The notes under the pieces are model-generated. The model was not told where the DNA came from and ran no database searches. It saw only the letters and a program-made list of their open reading frames with translations. A stretch of DNA of 64,000 nt, from the IMG/VR virus record IMGVR_UViG_3300026097_001223, positions 1 through 64,000 of that record. One strand, given 5' to 3'. Made by a program: the position numbers and the translations under genes. The stretch comes from a virus. Numbering within the stretch: position 1 is the stretch's first letter; every line of letters starts with the position of its first letter. Of the stretch, positions 1-7,719 are shown piece by piece.

Positions 1-99
1 TACATCAATCTCTTGATACAAGATGGCTGGAATCACTCAGATGATGACAGACCGTTACTTGCCCGTAACAGGGCAAGTATGGCCAAAATATCTAGATGA
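1..99 (+). CDS. Possible C-terminal end of a gene cut by the window start
   Basis: Frame 1 is open from the first base to a TGA at 97-99, giving about 32 residues. It could be the tail of a plus-strand gene converging on the minus-strand operon. I do not recognise the peptide. Frame 2 also holds a 27-codon ATG ORF over the same bases (from about base 23), so the coding frame is not settled and the stretch may be non-coding. A 9-bp hairpin (56-79) lies inside it. Confidence 0.25.
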   Translation, partial: YINLLIQDGWNHSDDDRPLLARNRASMAKISR

Positions 100-180
100 T
101 AACTAAACTCTCGCTTCGCTTCGAGCTAACTATAAAAGAATTGATGAACGAAGTGAATCAATAGAACTACGAAGTAGTTC
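56..180. terminator. Cluster of four short hairpins downstream of the minus-strand operon
   Basis: Four inverted repeats lie in 125 bases. 56-79 has a 9-bp stem (TACTTGCCC) with a 6-base loop. 110-125 has a CTCG/CGAG stem containing GCGAAGC on the minus strand. 141-161 is TTGAT/ATCAA with tandem G.A mismatches and an AC/GT inner stem closing a GAA loop. 164-180 is a perfect GAACTAC/GTAGTTC stem with a GAA loop, directly after the last minus-strand stop codon (181-183). None has a long T-run, so they are not textbook intrinsic terminators, but their place between converging transcripts suggests a 3'-end or insulating role. Confidence 0.5.
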
Positions 181-513
181 TCAAACACGGTCTGGAAAGT
201 CTCTGTATAAGAAGTGTTGAATTGTTTCTACATCAACCAATTGATTAAATGCAACATGATCCTCTTCGATATTCTCCTCATTCTGAATGATTGCTGTCAT
301 AGCATCATCTAGTTGTTGCATGTTTTTGAAATCCATCATAATGTGCCACTCAGGCATATCCATACTACGAAAACCCAGCTTCATTCTGGTTAATCTATAG
401 CCTTCCATGCGATTCATAGCAACCATATGGTCCAAGAACTTTCGCATCTTTGTTGCAAAATCATGTGGGTCAACGTCTTCGTTGTGGTCTGCGTATACGT
501 GATAAATGTCCAT
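181..513 (-). CDS. DUF6614-like small protein
   Basis: A 110-residue protein whose layout (start MDIYHVY, then a helical stretch ending in EGYRLTRMKLGF, a central WHIMMDF strand and a final LYRDFPD) matches my memory of the DUF6614 family of marine bacteria, probably a dimeric alpha/beta-barrel-like fold. The biochemical role of that family is unknown. It is the last gene of the minus-strand run that begins with the gp26-like gene, 20 bases after the preceding stop. It sits outside the T4 core and is best seen as an accessory gene carried behind the baseplate operon. No signal peptide or membrane segment is visible. Confidence 0.6.
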   Translation of the reverse strand: MDIYHVYADHNEDVDPHDFATKMRKFLDHMVAMNRMEGYRLTRMKLGFRSMDMPEWHIMMDFKNMQQLDDAMTAIIQNEENIEEDHVAFNQLVDVETIQHFLYRDFPDRV

Positions 514-533
514 TGTGTTTCCTCTGTGATTTG

Positions 534-968
534 TTACTTGCGTGGTCCTAGTGTCTCGAACCCATCAAACTGTCGTTTGTATTCATCTGCACCGCCTAGA
601 TATAGATAGTGAAATCCTCTGGCTTTGTACAGTGCACATTCGTTTCTAAGACTGCGAAATCCAATTTCTAGATCTGGATTAGCATAGTTCCAAGCAAACT
701 GAACAGCTTCTGCATTGTGATTGTTGTATCTTCTGATTAGGCTAAATGCAACCATGTCACTGGAATCATAATAGGCTATTACGTCGTTGTTGGGATCTGT
801 GTATTCTTCAGGAAATATGGGCATTACACTTTTGAATTTTTTATACACACAATACTGATGATATATCTGTTCCAGTTGTTCCGGATCAGGCTGTTTAACT
901 ATGCCATACTCACTGGGACTCAACAATGAGTAATTGGTTTTTGCTAGATTTATTCTTGCATACTTCAT
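534..968 (-). CDS. GNAT-like protein resembling the arginyl-tRNA-protein transferase C-terminal domain
   Basis: 144 residues. The second half has a strand (residues ~63-75, VIAYYDSSDMVAF), then a helix ending in KARGFHYLYLG (residues ~115-125). The YLYLG end after an E-x-x-x-Y-K-x-R-G helix is the pattern seen in the C-terminal half of bacterial ATE/Bpt aminoacyl-tRNA-protein transferases (GNAT fold). The N-terminal Cys-rich half of those enzymes is missing, so conventional arginyl or leucyl transfer is not assured. The start codon overlaps the stop of the preceding gene by 4 bases (ATGA), so the two are translationally coupled. A generic acyltransferase is the alternative. Confidence 0.45.
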   Translation of the reverse strand: MKYARINLAKTNYSLLSPSEYGIVKQPDPEQLEQIYHQYCVYKKFKSVMPIFPEEYTDPNNDVIAYYDSSDMVAFSLIRRYNNHNAEAVQFAWNYANPDLEIGFRSLRNECALYKARGFHYLYLGGADEYKRQFDGFETLGPRK

Positions 969-1483
969 GATTCAATATCAAGTTGCTCTGGTGCTTTTCT
1001 AAATCTAAAAAGATCTCGAAGATATTCCGGACTCCAGCCTTGATAGAATCCTTGCCTTGCTAGTACATGACTGGCTTGATTTAATTTGCTTAGTTGTTGT
1101 ACAAAAATCAATGCATACTGTCCTTGATTGACCACAATGCCCTGTATTTCTTCGAGGTCTTCTGGATGATCAGTGAGTGCAATGAGATCATGTGGTCCAA
1201 GGAAGGCGTCGTTTGCAACTGTGACTTCTTGATCAAAAGCCACTGGAGTGTACTGCTCGGGCGGGTATGCTATTACAATCACTTCCTTGCCTTCCAGGCC
1301 GCGATCCAATATGTGTTCGAGATCCTGTTGTACGTCTGTGCCTATGCGAATATCAAATGTGCTGTTTAATCTACTCTGTTGTGCAAAAGGGCACACACTG
1401 CGTCCGTTTAGTTCGTCTCGTGGCACTTCGACAACAGTGGTAATCCAGTTGATTATATCATTGGTTACAGTTTCAAGTTTCAT
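965..1483 (-). CDS. DUF1415-like protein of unknown function
   Basis: 172 residues. An early GRSVCPFAQQ segment (residues ~28-36) resembles the LNLCPFA signature of the DUF1415 family, which is found in bacteria but has no settled function. The rest predicts as alternating strands and helices without membrane segments. It overlaps the gp51-like gene's stop upstream by one base and the next gene's start downstream by four, so all three are likely translated from one mRNA. The family link rests on a short motif only. Confidence 0.4.
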   Translation of the reverse strand: MKLETVTNDIINWITTVVEVPRDELNGRSVCPFAQQSRLNSTFDIRIGTDVQQDLEHILDRGLEGKEVIVIAYPPEQYTPVAFDQEVTVANDAFLGPHDLIALTDHPEDLEEIQGIVVNQGQYALIFVQQLSKLNQASHVLARQGFYQGWSPEYLRDLFRFRKAPEQLDIES

Positions 1484-1695
1484 TAGAAGTATGGTAGTCC
1501 TGATTTTTTGGTTGTTTCCATATGCTCTTTTACAATTTCATTGACAAGACGTCTTTCTGCGTCACCCAGTGTCATAGCTTGATCGTATGTTAGTCCGCCT
1601 CGCATGTGCCATGTTATCTGTAGAGCATTTTTTCTAATACCGTCTGCCTCTTTGTCCAGTTTCTCGACTAGTTTTTCAATGCCGTCAGAGTCCAG
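1483..1695 (-). CDS. 51: Small baseplate protein, gp51-like (hub assembly)
   Basis: About 70 residues, basic helix followed by a W-H-M-R-G-G-L-T-Y-D-x-A motif and ending E-T-T-K-K-S-G-L-P-Y-F. I recall the same ending in small proteins that follow gp26 in T4-like marine phages, and in T4 itself gene 51 (baseplate hub assembly catalyst) follows gene 26. The frame has no ATG that would include the conserved N-terminal helix: the first in-frame ATG (1603-1605) would leave only 40 residues. I place the start at CTG 1693-1695, two bases beyond the gp26-like stop; ATT at 1678-1680 is another option. A non-ATG start coupled to the upstream stop is the likely explanation. Confidence 0.5.
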   Translation of the reverse strand: MDSDGIEKLVEKLDKEADGIRKNALQITWHMRGGLTYDQAMTLGDAERRLVNEIVKEHMETTKKSGLPYF

Positions 1696-1697
1696 GG

Positions 1698-2534
1698 TTA
1701 AGAGGCGTCCGCGAAAAAATTTGCCATGTCCATTGTGAAAGGTTGTTCATAGGTGTTGTTGCAATCAGCACAGGTGATTGTCAACGGTTTAAGCTGACTG
1801 TGTTCTCTGATTTTTACCAGCAGTTCATTGATGGCTGTATAGGTCTTTCTGTCTGTGTTTTGCAACCACTCCAGTATCTGATTGGTATCACTCACAGTAA
1901 ACTCTGTGGTACGAATAGCTTCGATGCTCTGTGCAATTGTTACCATGGTGTTTGCTGTGATCTTTTTCAGTGCCACACCCAGTTGACTGTATTTTTCTTC
2001 ATCGGGCATTTCACTGTTGTCTAGCACACTGAGCATTTTTTGTTGTTCGAACTGTGACACATTGTTTCGGTTGATGTCCTTGTAGGTCAAGCTACAAAAC
2101 TTCAACTCAAGATCTCCTATGCGATATGTTTGATTGTAATCTGGTGCTTGCATGTCGTCTAGCACAGTGCGCAGATCAAGTGCATAGTTGTTCATTTCGT
2201 TGCACCCAGGGCACTGTGTTTCGAACTCCATGTCTGATCCATAGCTGGCAATGCGTATTGCAATCAGCACTGTGTCGAGGTCTGCTACAGGCATGGACCA
2301 TGGATCTTTGATACTAGGAATACAGCTTTTGATTACATCTACCACGGCACTGCCGTTAAACAGTGCATCAGGTGTTCTGTATGTGATTTCGTCAACCGCG
2401 GTCATTGGAAACACAGGCAGTTCGCCGGTTTCTGTGAGTTCAAGAGTGCCACTGGCATAGCCTACACCGTTGCTGGGCAACTTGATGTGAATAGCAGGCT
2501 GTCGAAAATACTGAGTTAAAGGGTTATTGTTCAT
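1698..2534 (-). CDS. 26: Baseplate hub subunit, gp26-like (T4 baseplate family)
   Basis: 278 residues, matching the T4 baseplate protein family that marine T4-like phages carry in place of T4 gp26. Visible features are the N-terminal IKLPSNGVGY strand, then a CPGC pair (residues 108-111) and a second CADC pair (255-258), which together look like a four-cysteine zinc site. The C-terminus MDMANFFADAS is typical. It is the first gene of the minus-strand operon and is transcribed divergently from the tape-measure gene, 46 bases away. It should act in baseplate wedge/hub assembly in the cytoplasm before tail assembly. Confidence 0.8.
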   Translation of the reverse strand: MNNNPLTQYFRQPAIHIKLPSNGVGYASGTLELTETGELPVFPMTAVDEITYRTPDALFNGSAVVDVIKSCIPSIKDPWSMPVADLDTVLIAIRIASYGSDMEFETQCPGCNEMNNYALDLRTVLDDMQAPDYNQTYRIGDLELKFCSLTYKDINRNNVSQFEQQKMLSVLDNSEMPDEEKYSQLGVALKKITANTMVTIAQSIEAIRTTEFTVSDTNQILEWLQNTDRKTYTAINELLVKIREHSQLKPLTITCADCNNTYEQPFTMDMANFFADAS

Positions 2535-2549
2535 GGGTTTTACCTGTCG

Positions 2550-2567
2550 TAAATAATAGTATATTTA
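2550..2567. promoter_or_regulatory. Interlocked face-to-face late promoters for gp26-like and tape-measure genes
   Basis: Plus-strand TAAATA at 2550-2555 and minus-strand TAAATA at 2567-2562 are separated by six bases, a nearly perfect palindrome in the 46-bp divergent gap. Each predicted start point falls inside the other element (plus ~2561, minus ~2556), so the two promoters probably exclude each other. Confidence 0.6.
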
Positions 2568-2580
2568 AGGCACCCAAAGC

Positions 2581-4884
2581 ATGGATGAACAAGAAATAAG
2601 ACGAGTATACGAGGAACTACTAGAAGCAATGCAAGAACAAGCTAGGCAGGAAAAACTGCTTGGCGCTAGTAGTATTGCGTTGAATAAATCTATCGCTGAC
2701 ATGAAACAAAAAGTCAGTGCAAGTGGTACAAGTTTAGGTGATCTTGAAAAAGCCAGTAAAGGTGCTGCTGAAGAAATAGAAAAAACCGCACGAGAACAAA
2801 AAGAATACAAAGAAAGACTAAAACAAAGCACTATAGCAGTTGGCAAGAATTTACAGAGCCTCGGTGGTAGCTTGGCAAAAAACGATGACAGTTTTGGACA
2901 GCTAAATGGCACTATTACAGCAGTGGGCGATGTATTTGCTGATCTAGTAAGTGGTATTCCTTTGCTCGGGAATACTTTGTCAGGCGCTACAAAGGCACTA
3001 GCAGGGGCTACTAATTTTGTTATTGAAAGATTAGACGATACTGCTAAAGCGTATACCCAACTGGGCAGTGTAGGTGCCACTGCCGGCGATGGTATTACAG
3101 GGCTTGTAAGACAGTTTGATCAACTGGGCAGTGTGAGTTTGCCTACATTTACGCAAGCTATAGCAGATAACAGCACTGGCTTGTCTGCATTTGGGGGTAC
3201 CACAGCAGGAGGTGCAGAACAACTCAGCAGATCTTTGGGCGAGTTAACCAACAGATCAGGTCCTTTTGGCAGAGAACTATTACGTCTCGGAGTTAGTTTA
3301 GACGAAGCAGCGGAAATTGGTACACAGTTTACAGCAACACAAAGTTTACTAGGAAGACGACAATTTAGAACCACTAGAGACGTCACTACAGCAACATTTG
3401 ATTATATCAAAGAACTTGATTTACTCAGCAGGATCACAGGTACCAGTAGAAAGGAAGCGCAAGCAGAGCAAAGAAAAACCCTTGCAGACGCTCGATTCCG
3501 TGCAAAATTAGAATCTTTGCGAGCACAAGGAAACAGTGATGCAGCTGATGCATTGGAAAGATTGGTTGAACAGACCGGTGGTCCTTTAGCTGACGCCATT
3601 AGAGCTTCTGCAACAGGTATTCCACTAACTGAAGAAGCGGCCAGGACAAATGTTTTACTTCAAGGCGGTTTACTCGATGTTGTTAAACAAATCGAAAATG
3701 GAGCCAGTGCTTCGGAAGCACTAGGCTTTATACTTGAAAGAAGTGCCAGCGGCGCAGAACAATTTAGAACATTGTTGCAGTTTGCAGGAGATCAACTTGG
3801 AGCAGCTGCTCCTCAAATACAAACTTTTGGCGCGATTCAACGTAGAGCCGCACAAGAGGGAATCTCCCCGTTAGAGGCAGTAAAAAAAGCACAAGAAGAA
3901 CTAGCAAAAGGCACAGATGGCACCACAGACAAGTTTGCTGATGCACAGCTGAATATTGCCGCAGCAAGCAGAGAAGTTCAAAGGTTAGGATTTGATTTTT
4001 TACCTGAAGCTACTATTGCTGTTAACATGTTTACAACAGCTCTGTCAGAAAGTGTCAAGAAAATACGGGAAGTGATAGGTAAAGGCGGCACAACCGACGA
4101 TGATCCTAGCATGGCAGATCTCTATCGTCAAGAGAGAGAAAAACATAGGAAAGCGCGAGAAGAATATCGGCAACAGCAATCCGCTGCACAATCTGCGTCT
4201 CAACCTGCACCAACACCTCAACCCACAACACAAACTGCTACACAACCTGCGTCAGCAGCACCTGTAATGCAGCAAATCACAGCCGATACACTAAATCAAA
4301 AATTACAAGATCTAGTGAATATAATGGGTCAAAGCACAGTAAATCAAGCACAGTTAACAGCAGCACAGCAATCAATGACATCAGCTCTAGGTGATTACAC
4401 TGCAAGTAGACCTGGTGAATCAGTGCAGTCAGTGGACGATATAATGCGGAACCTAAAGGCAGCTAGATCGCAAACACAAGCGTCAGGGTTGGGTATGTCA
4501 CCAGAAAATCTCAAACTGGTACTCGGAAGTGGATCACTGCCTACATTTGCCACTGGTGGCATTACAGCAGGACCAAGCTTGGCAGGCGAAGCTGGGCCAG
4601 AAGCAGTGGTTCCACTGCCTGATGGAAGAAGTATTCCAATACAGATGCCAGACTATTCCGGCACACTAAGCGCAGAGTTCAGCAACAGTACCGGAGCTAT
4701 GATGGACAGATTTGAAAAAACCACTCAGCAGATGATGAACAGCTTTAAACAGGATGCCAATTCTGAAAACAAAGAGCAACTTGCTAGACTAGATGCAAGT
4801 GTAACTAATTTGCAACAACTAGTTACATTGATGAAAGACCAAAATTCCGCCACAAACAAGTTGTTACAAGTGAGCCGTAATTAA
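2581..4884 (+). CDS. Tail tape-measure protein (T4 gp29 counterpart)
   Basis: 767 residues. It starts with a long charged coiled-coil (1-95), then an alanine/glycine-rich helical middle, a Q/A/P-rich linker (about residues 535-570) and a C-terminal F-A-T-G-G-I-x-x-G-P-S-L-A-G-E-A-G-P-E-A-V-V-P-L segment, the signature found near the end of many tape measures. It sets tail length by spanning the tube lumen. T4 gp29 is about 590 residues, so a longer tail is expected if the whole molecule acts as ruler. The position before the portal gene rather than beside gp27/gp48 differs from T4. No transmembrane helix is obvious, but the region near residues 110-150 is hydrophobic and may be. Confidence 0.8.
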   Translation: MDEQEIRRVYEELLEAMQEQARQEKLLGASSIALNKSIADMKQKVSASGTSLGDLEKASKGAAEEIEKTAREQKEYKERLKQSTIAVGKNLQSLGGSLAKNDDSFGQLNGTITAVGDVFADLVSGIPLLGNTLSGATKALAGATNFVIERLDDTAKAYTQLGSVGATAGDGITGLVRQFDQLGSVSLPTFTQAIADNSTGLSAFGGTTAGGAEQLSRSLGELTNRSGPFGRELLRLGVSLDEAAEIGTQFTATQSLLGRRQFRTTRDVTTATFDYIKELDLLSRITGTSRKEAQAEQRKTLADARFRAKLESLRAQGNSDAADALERLVEQTGGPLADAIRASATGIPLTEEAARTNVLLQGGLLDVVKQIENGASASEALGFILERSASGAEQFRTLLQFAGDQLGAAAPQIQTFGAIQRRAAQEGISPLEAVKKAQEELAKGTDGTTDKFADAQLNIAAASREVQRLGFDFLPEATIAVNMFTTALSESVKKIREVIGKGGTTDDDPSMADLYRQEREKHRKAREEYRQQQSAAQSASQPAPTPQPTTQTATQPASAAPVMQQITADTLNQKLQDLVNIMGQSTVNQAQLTAAQQSMTSALGDYTASRPGESVQSVDDIMRNLKAARSQTQASGLGMSPENLKLVLGSGSLPTFATGGITAGPSLAGEAGPEAVVPLPDGRSIPIQMPDYSGTLSAEFSNSTGAMMDRFEKTTQQMMNSFKQDANSENKEQLARLDASVTNLQQLVTLMKDQNSATNKLLQVSRN

Positions 4885-4887
4885 CGG

Positions 4888-4898
4888 TAAATACTTCT
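4888..4898 (+). promoter_or_regulatory. Late promoter exactly five bases before the portal start
   Basis: TAAATA at 4888-4893, five bases, then the portal ATG at 4899. With T4 late promoter geometry (TATAAATA from -13 to -6) transcription would start on the A of the ATG. No Shine-Dalgarno sequence lies between the tape-measure stop and this start. Confidence 0.55.
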
Positions 4899-6617
4899 AT
4901 GTCATGGAAAAAGTATTTCAAAGTAGCCTCAGGACAACTAAGTCCAATAGCAGGCACAAACTATCGTGGACCCAGTTACGGCAACGGCTACGGCACTGAA
5001 CCCGGCGGGCAATTTGGTTTTAGAAACTATCAAAGCATGTTGCCAGAAGTGTACACTGGACATCCAAATCGTGTTGAAAGATACAATCAATACGAAAACA
5101 TGGATGCAGACAGTGAAATCAATGCATGCTTGGATATCCTAGCTGAATTTAGCACACAGGAAAATGAACAAAATGCCACGCCTTTTGAAATACAATACAA
5201 CGATCAACCCACAGATCACGAAGTAGAAATTTTAAAAACACAGCTACAGCAGTGGTGCAAGCTCAACGAACTAGACAAGCGTATTTTTAAAGTGTTTAGA
5301 AACACTATCAAATACGGTGATCAGGTGTTTGTGAGAGATCCAGAAAATTTCAAAATGTACTGGGTTGACATGACCAAGGTTACCAAGGTAATTGTAAACG
5401 AAAGTGACGGCAAACGTCCTGAACAGTATGTGATACGAGATATCAATCCAAACTTTCAAAACCTCACAGTGGCAGCCAAGACCAGCAGTGATTACGCTAT
5501 AAACCCTCCTAGTGCTAGTTATACTGCGCCTAACAATTATACCGTGCCTGATCAAAATCAGTCTGGAGGCATGAGCAGATTCACACATGCACAGAATGAA
5601 ACTGTTATTGATGCACAGCACGTGGTGCATCTCAGCCTCAGTGAAGGACTGGATCACTACTGGCCGTTTGGGCAGAGTGTACTGGAAAACATTTTTAAGG
5701 TGTTTAAACAGAAAGAACTGCTAGAAGATGCAATCCTTATCTATCGTGTGCAACGTGCTCCAGAACGCAGAGTGTTTAAAATTGACACAGGAAACATGCC
5801 CAGTCATCTTGCCATGCAGTTTGTTGAGCGTGTAAAAAACGAAATTCATCAACGCAGAATTCCCAGCAAAACCGGCGGCAGTGCCAATGTAATGGACAGC
5901 AGCTATAATCCGTTGAGTATCAATGAAGACTACTTCTTCCCGCAAACAGCTGATGGCAGAGGCAGTTCAGTTGAAGTATTGCCAGGCGGGCAGAACCTAG
6001 GCGAAATTGACGATCTGCGCTATTTTAACAACAAGATGATGCGCGGACTGCGAGTGCCCAGCAGTTATCTACCTACAGGCCCAGAAGACAGCGAGCGAGC
6101 AGTTCAAGACGGTAGAGTGGGCACTGCACTGATTCAAGAGTACAGATTCAATCAATACTGCGAACGTATGCAACGTCAAATTGTGCAAAAACTGGATGAC
6201 GAATTCAAAATGTTTTTGGCCTGGCGCGGGTTCAATATTGACAGCAGTATTTTTGACATCAAGTTCAATCCACCACAGAATTTTGCCAGCTATAGACAAA
6301 GTGAATTAGACACCGCACAAATAAGTTCGTTTACACAGCTAGAACCAGTGCCTTATATGAGCAAGAGATTCTTAATGAAAAGATATCTTGGTCTCACTGA
6401 AGAAGAAGTTGTTGAAAATGAAAAACTCTGGGCTGAAGAAAATGCTCAAGCAGAGCTTGAAAAAACACAAGGCCAAGACATGCGCAGTATTGGTGTAAGT
6501 GCAGGTGATATTCAAACAGACCTTGACACAGCCGCTGATCTTGAAGGCGAGCTAGAAGGCGGTGATGAACTGGGTGCTGATATTGCTGCTGACCAAGCAG
6601 AAGCGCCACCGGAATAA
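4899..6617 (+). CDS. 20: Portal vertex protein gp20
   Basis: 572 residues, close to T4 gp20 (524). Recognisable by the N-terminal YENMDADSEI segment, the central D-L-R-Y-F-N-N-K-M-M-R-G-L-R-V-P-x-S-Y-L stretch used in g20 environmental surveys, and the acidic C-terminus. It forms the dodecameric ring through which DNA is packaged and ejected, nucleates prohead assembly and docks the neck. It heads the 20-21-22-23 head operon. Its stop codon TAA is nested in the late promoter of the next gene. Confidence 0.93.
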   Translation: MSWKKYFKVASGQLSPIAGTNYRGPSYGNGYGTEPGGQFGFRNYQSMLPEVYTGHPNRVERYNQYENMDADSEINACLDILAEFSTQENEQNATPFEIQYNDQPTDHEVEILKTQLQQWCKLNELDKRIFKVFRNTIKYGDQVFVRDPENFKMYWVDMTKVTKVIVNESDGKRPEQYVIRDINPNFQNLTVAAKTSSDYAINPPSASYTAPNNYTVPDQNQSGGMSRFTHAQNETVIDAQHVVHLSLSEGLDHYWPFGQSVLENIFKVFKQKELLEDAILIYRVQRAPERRVFKIDTGNMPSHLAMQFVERVKNEIHQRRIPSKTGGSANVMDSSYNPLSINEDYFFPQTADGRGSSVEVLPGGQNLGEIDDLRYFNNKMMRGLRVPSSYLPTGPEDSERAVQDGRVGTALIQEYRFNQYCERMQRQIVQKLDDEFKMFLAWRGFNIDSSIFDIKFNPPQNFASYRQSELDTAQISSFTQLEPVPYMSKRFLMKRYLGLTEEEVVENEKLWAEENAQAELEKTQGQDMRSIGVSAGDIQTDLDTAADLEGELEGGDELGADIAADQAEAPPE

Positions 6618-6628
6618 TAAATAACAAT
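6615..6628 (+). promoter_or_regulatory. Late promoter TAATAAATA five bases before the next start
   Basis: TAATAAATA at 6615-6623 includes the gp20 stop codon (6615-6617), and TAAATA is exactly five bases from the ATG at 6629. A transcript starting here would be leaderless. Confidence 0.55.
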
Positions 6629-6853
6629 ATGCAACTACGAGAATTTGTTGAAAAAGAACCTGAAGCTTATCAGGACCTCGAAGCCGATAACACTCAGCTT
6701 CAAAAAGGTGACCTGCGTAAGAGCAAACTAACTCTGCGACAGCTGAATAAACTTCGTAGAATGAACGATCTACGAAAATACGAATACAATCAAAAACTAG
6801 AAAAAATTCAAAAACAATACGGCAGTTCTGCGGATAGCACACCAGAATTATAA
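6629..6853 (+). CDS. Small prohead core-like protein (gp67/gp68 position)
   Basis: 74 residues, highly charged and helical. The core from residue 27 (DLRKSKLTLRQLNKL) to KIQKQY is a pattern I recall in small proteins between portal and scaffold genes of many T4-like phages. In T4 this slot holds genes 67 and 68, prohead core components. Its N-terminus (MQLREFVEKE) also resembles the short propeptide of packaged core proteins cut by gp21 after a hydrophobic-x-E triplet (FVE). It has no visible Shine-Dalgarno sequence. Confidence 0.55.
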   Translation: MQLREFVEKEPEAYQDLEADNTQLQKGDLRKSKLTLRQLNKLRRMNDLRKYEYNQKLEKIQKQYGSSADSTPEL

Positions 6854-6914
6854 TAATATTTGCCGTTTTCTATCAAAAATCTAGGCTAAACGCCCTGGAT
6901 ATCCTTCTATTACG

Positions 6915-6920
6915 TAAATA
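6915..6920 (+). promoter_or_regulatory. Late promoter before the acidic prohead core gene
   Basis: TAAATA 29 bases before the ATG at 6949, with a good GGAGG ribosome site (about 6938-6942). The 95-base gap 6854-6948 holds nothing else I can identify. Confidence 0.5.
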
Positions 6921-6948
6921 TTACTGAGCTACAAAGCGGAGGATTCCT

Positions 6949-7710
6949 ATGAGCAATTTTGAACAGTTGATTGAATATGTAATCAACGACGAACAAGAAA
7001 AAGCTCGCTCCCTATTTCATGACATAGTAGTAGAAAAAAGTCGCTCTATCTACGAAAATCTCATGGCAGAGGAAGAGAGCGATGAAGTCACTGAAGATGA
7101 AGTAGTCGAAGCTGAAGATACTGAAGAAGTAGACGAAGGTATCGAAGAAGCCGAACTTGGTGGCGATGCTGCCGATGATCTCATTGATGAAATCGAAGCC
7201 GAAGAAGAAGGTCTAAGTCTCGAAGACGAAGACACAGACGAAGTTGAGATGATCGACGATGCAGGCGAAGATGAAGAAGAACTAGAAGATCGTGTAGTTG
7301 ATCTAGAAGACAAACTAGACGAACTCATGGCAGAGTTTGAAGGATTAATGGACACTGTGGACACAGACGGTGACGGTGATCATGATATGAACGACCACGA
7401 AGAAGAAGCTGGCGAGCCAGAAGAAGAAGTTAACATTGACATGGAACTTGATGAGGCAGTAGACCTTAAAGCAGCTCCAAAGCCAACAACTTCTGAGCAA
7501 GGTGCTGACACAAAAAGTCCAGTAGCGTCAAACAGTGGTGCAAAAGGCATGGATGCAAAGCCAGTACATGCTAGCACAACTGACGAAAAAGGACGTTCAG
7601 CGCCATCTGCGCAGGATATGGGTGCTACTACAGAGCCTAACATGCAGGCAGCTCCTAAACCAGTTACAAGTGAACCTGGTGACGTAAACAAGAAGTCAGT
7701 GGAAAGCTAA
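6949..7710 (+). CDS. Acidic prohead core protein
   Basis: 253 residues. N-terminal helix (FEQLIEYVINDEQEKARSLF), then a very long Asp/Glu-rich stretch (about residues 38-165), a DTDGDGDHDMND calcium-loop-like motif (about 139-150) and a low-complexity Pro/Ser/Ala/Lys tail with two APKP(T/V)TSE repeats. The N-terminus matches proteins annotated as prohead core in marine T4-like phages. It would be an inner core component degraded by gp21 during head maturation. It sits directly before the protease gene. Confidence 0.65.
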   Translation: MSNFEQLIEYVINDEQEKARSLFHDIVVEKSRSIYENLMAEEESDEVTEDEVVEAEDTEEVDEGIEEAELGGDAADDLIDEIEAEEEGLSLEDEDTDEVEMIDDAGEDEEELEDRVVDLEDKLDELMAEFEGLMDTVDTDGDGDHDMNDHEEEAGEPEEEVNIDMELDEAVDLKAAPKPTTSEQGADTKSPVASNSGAKGMDAKPVHASTTDEKGRSAPSAQDMGATTEPNMQAAPKPVTSEPGDVNKKSVES

Positions 7711-7719
7711 GGATAGAAT

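Noticed and set aside
7050-7691. Serine-rich minus-strand ORFs opposite the acidic core protein
   Set aside because: Antisense of Glu/Asp codons (GAA/GAT) reads as Ser/Phe; no start signal and the sense gene is well supported.
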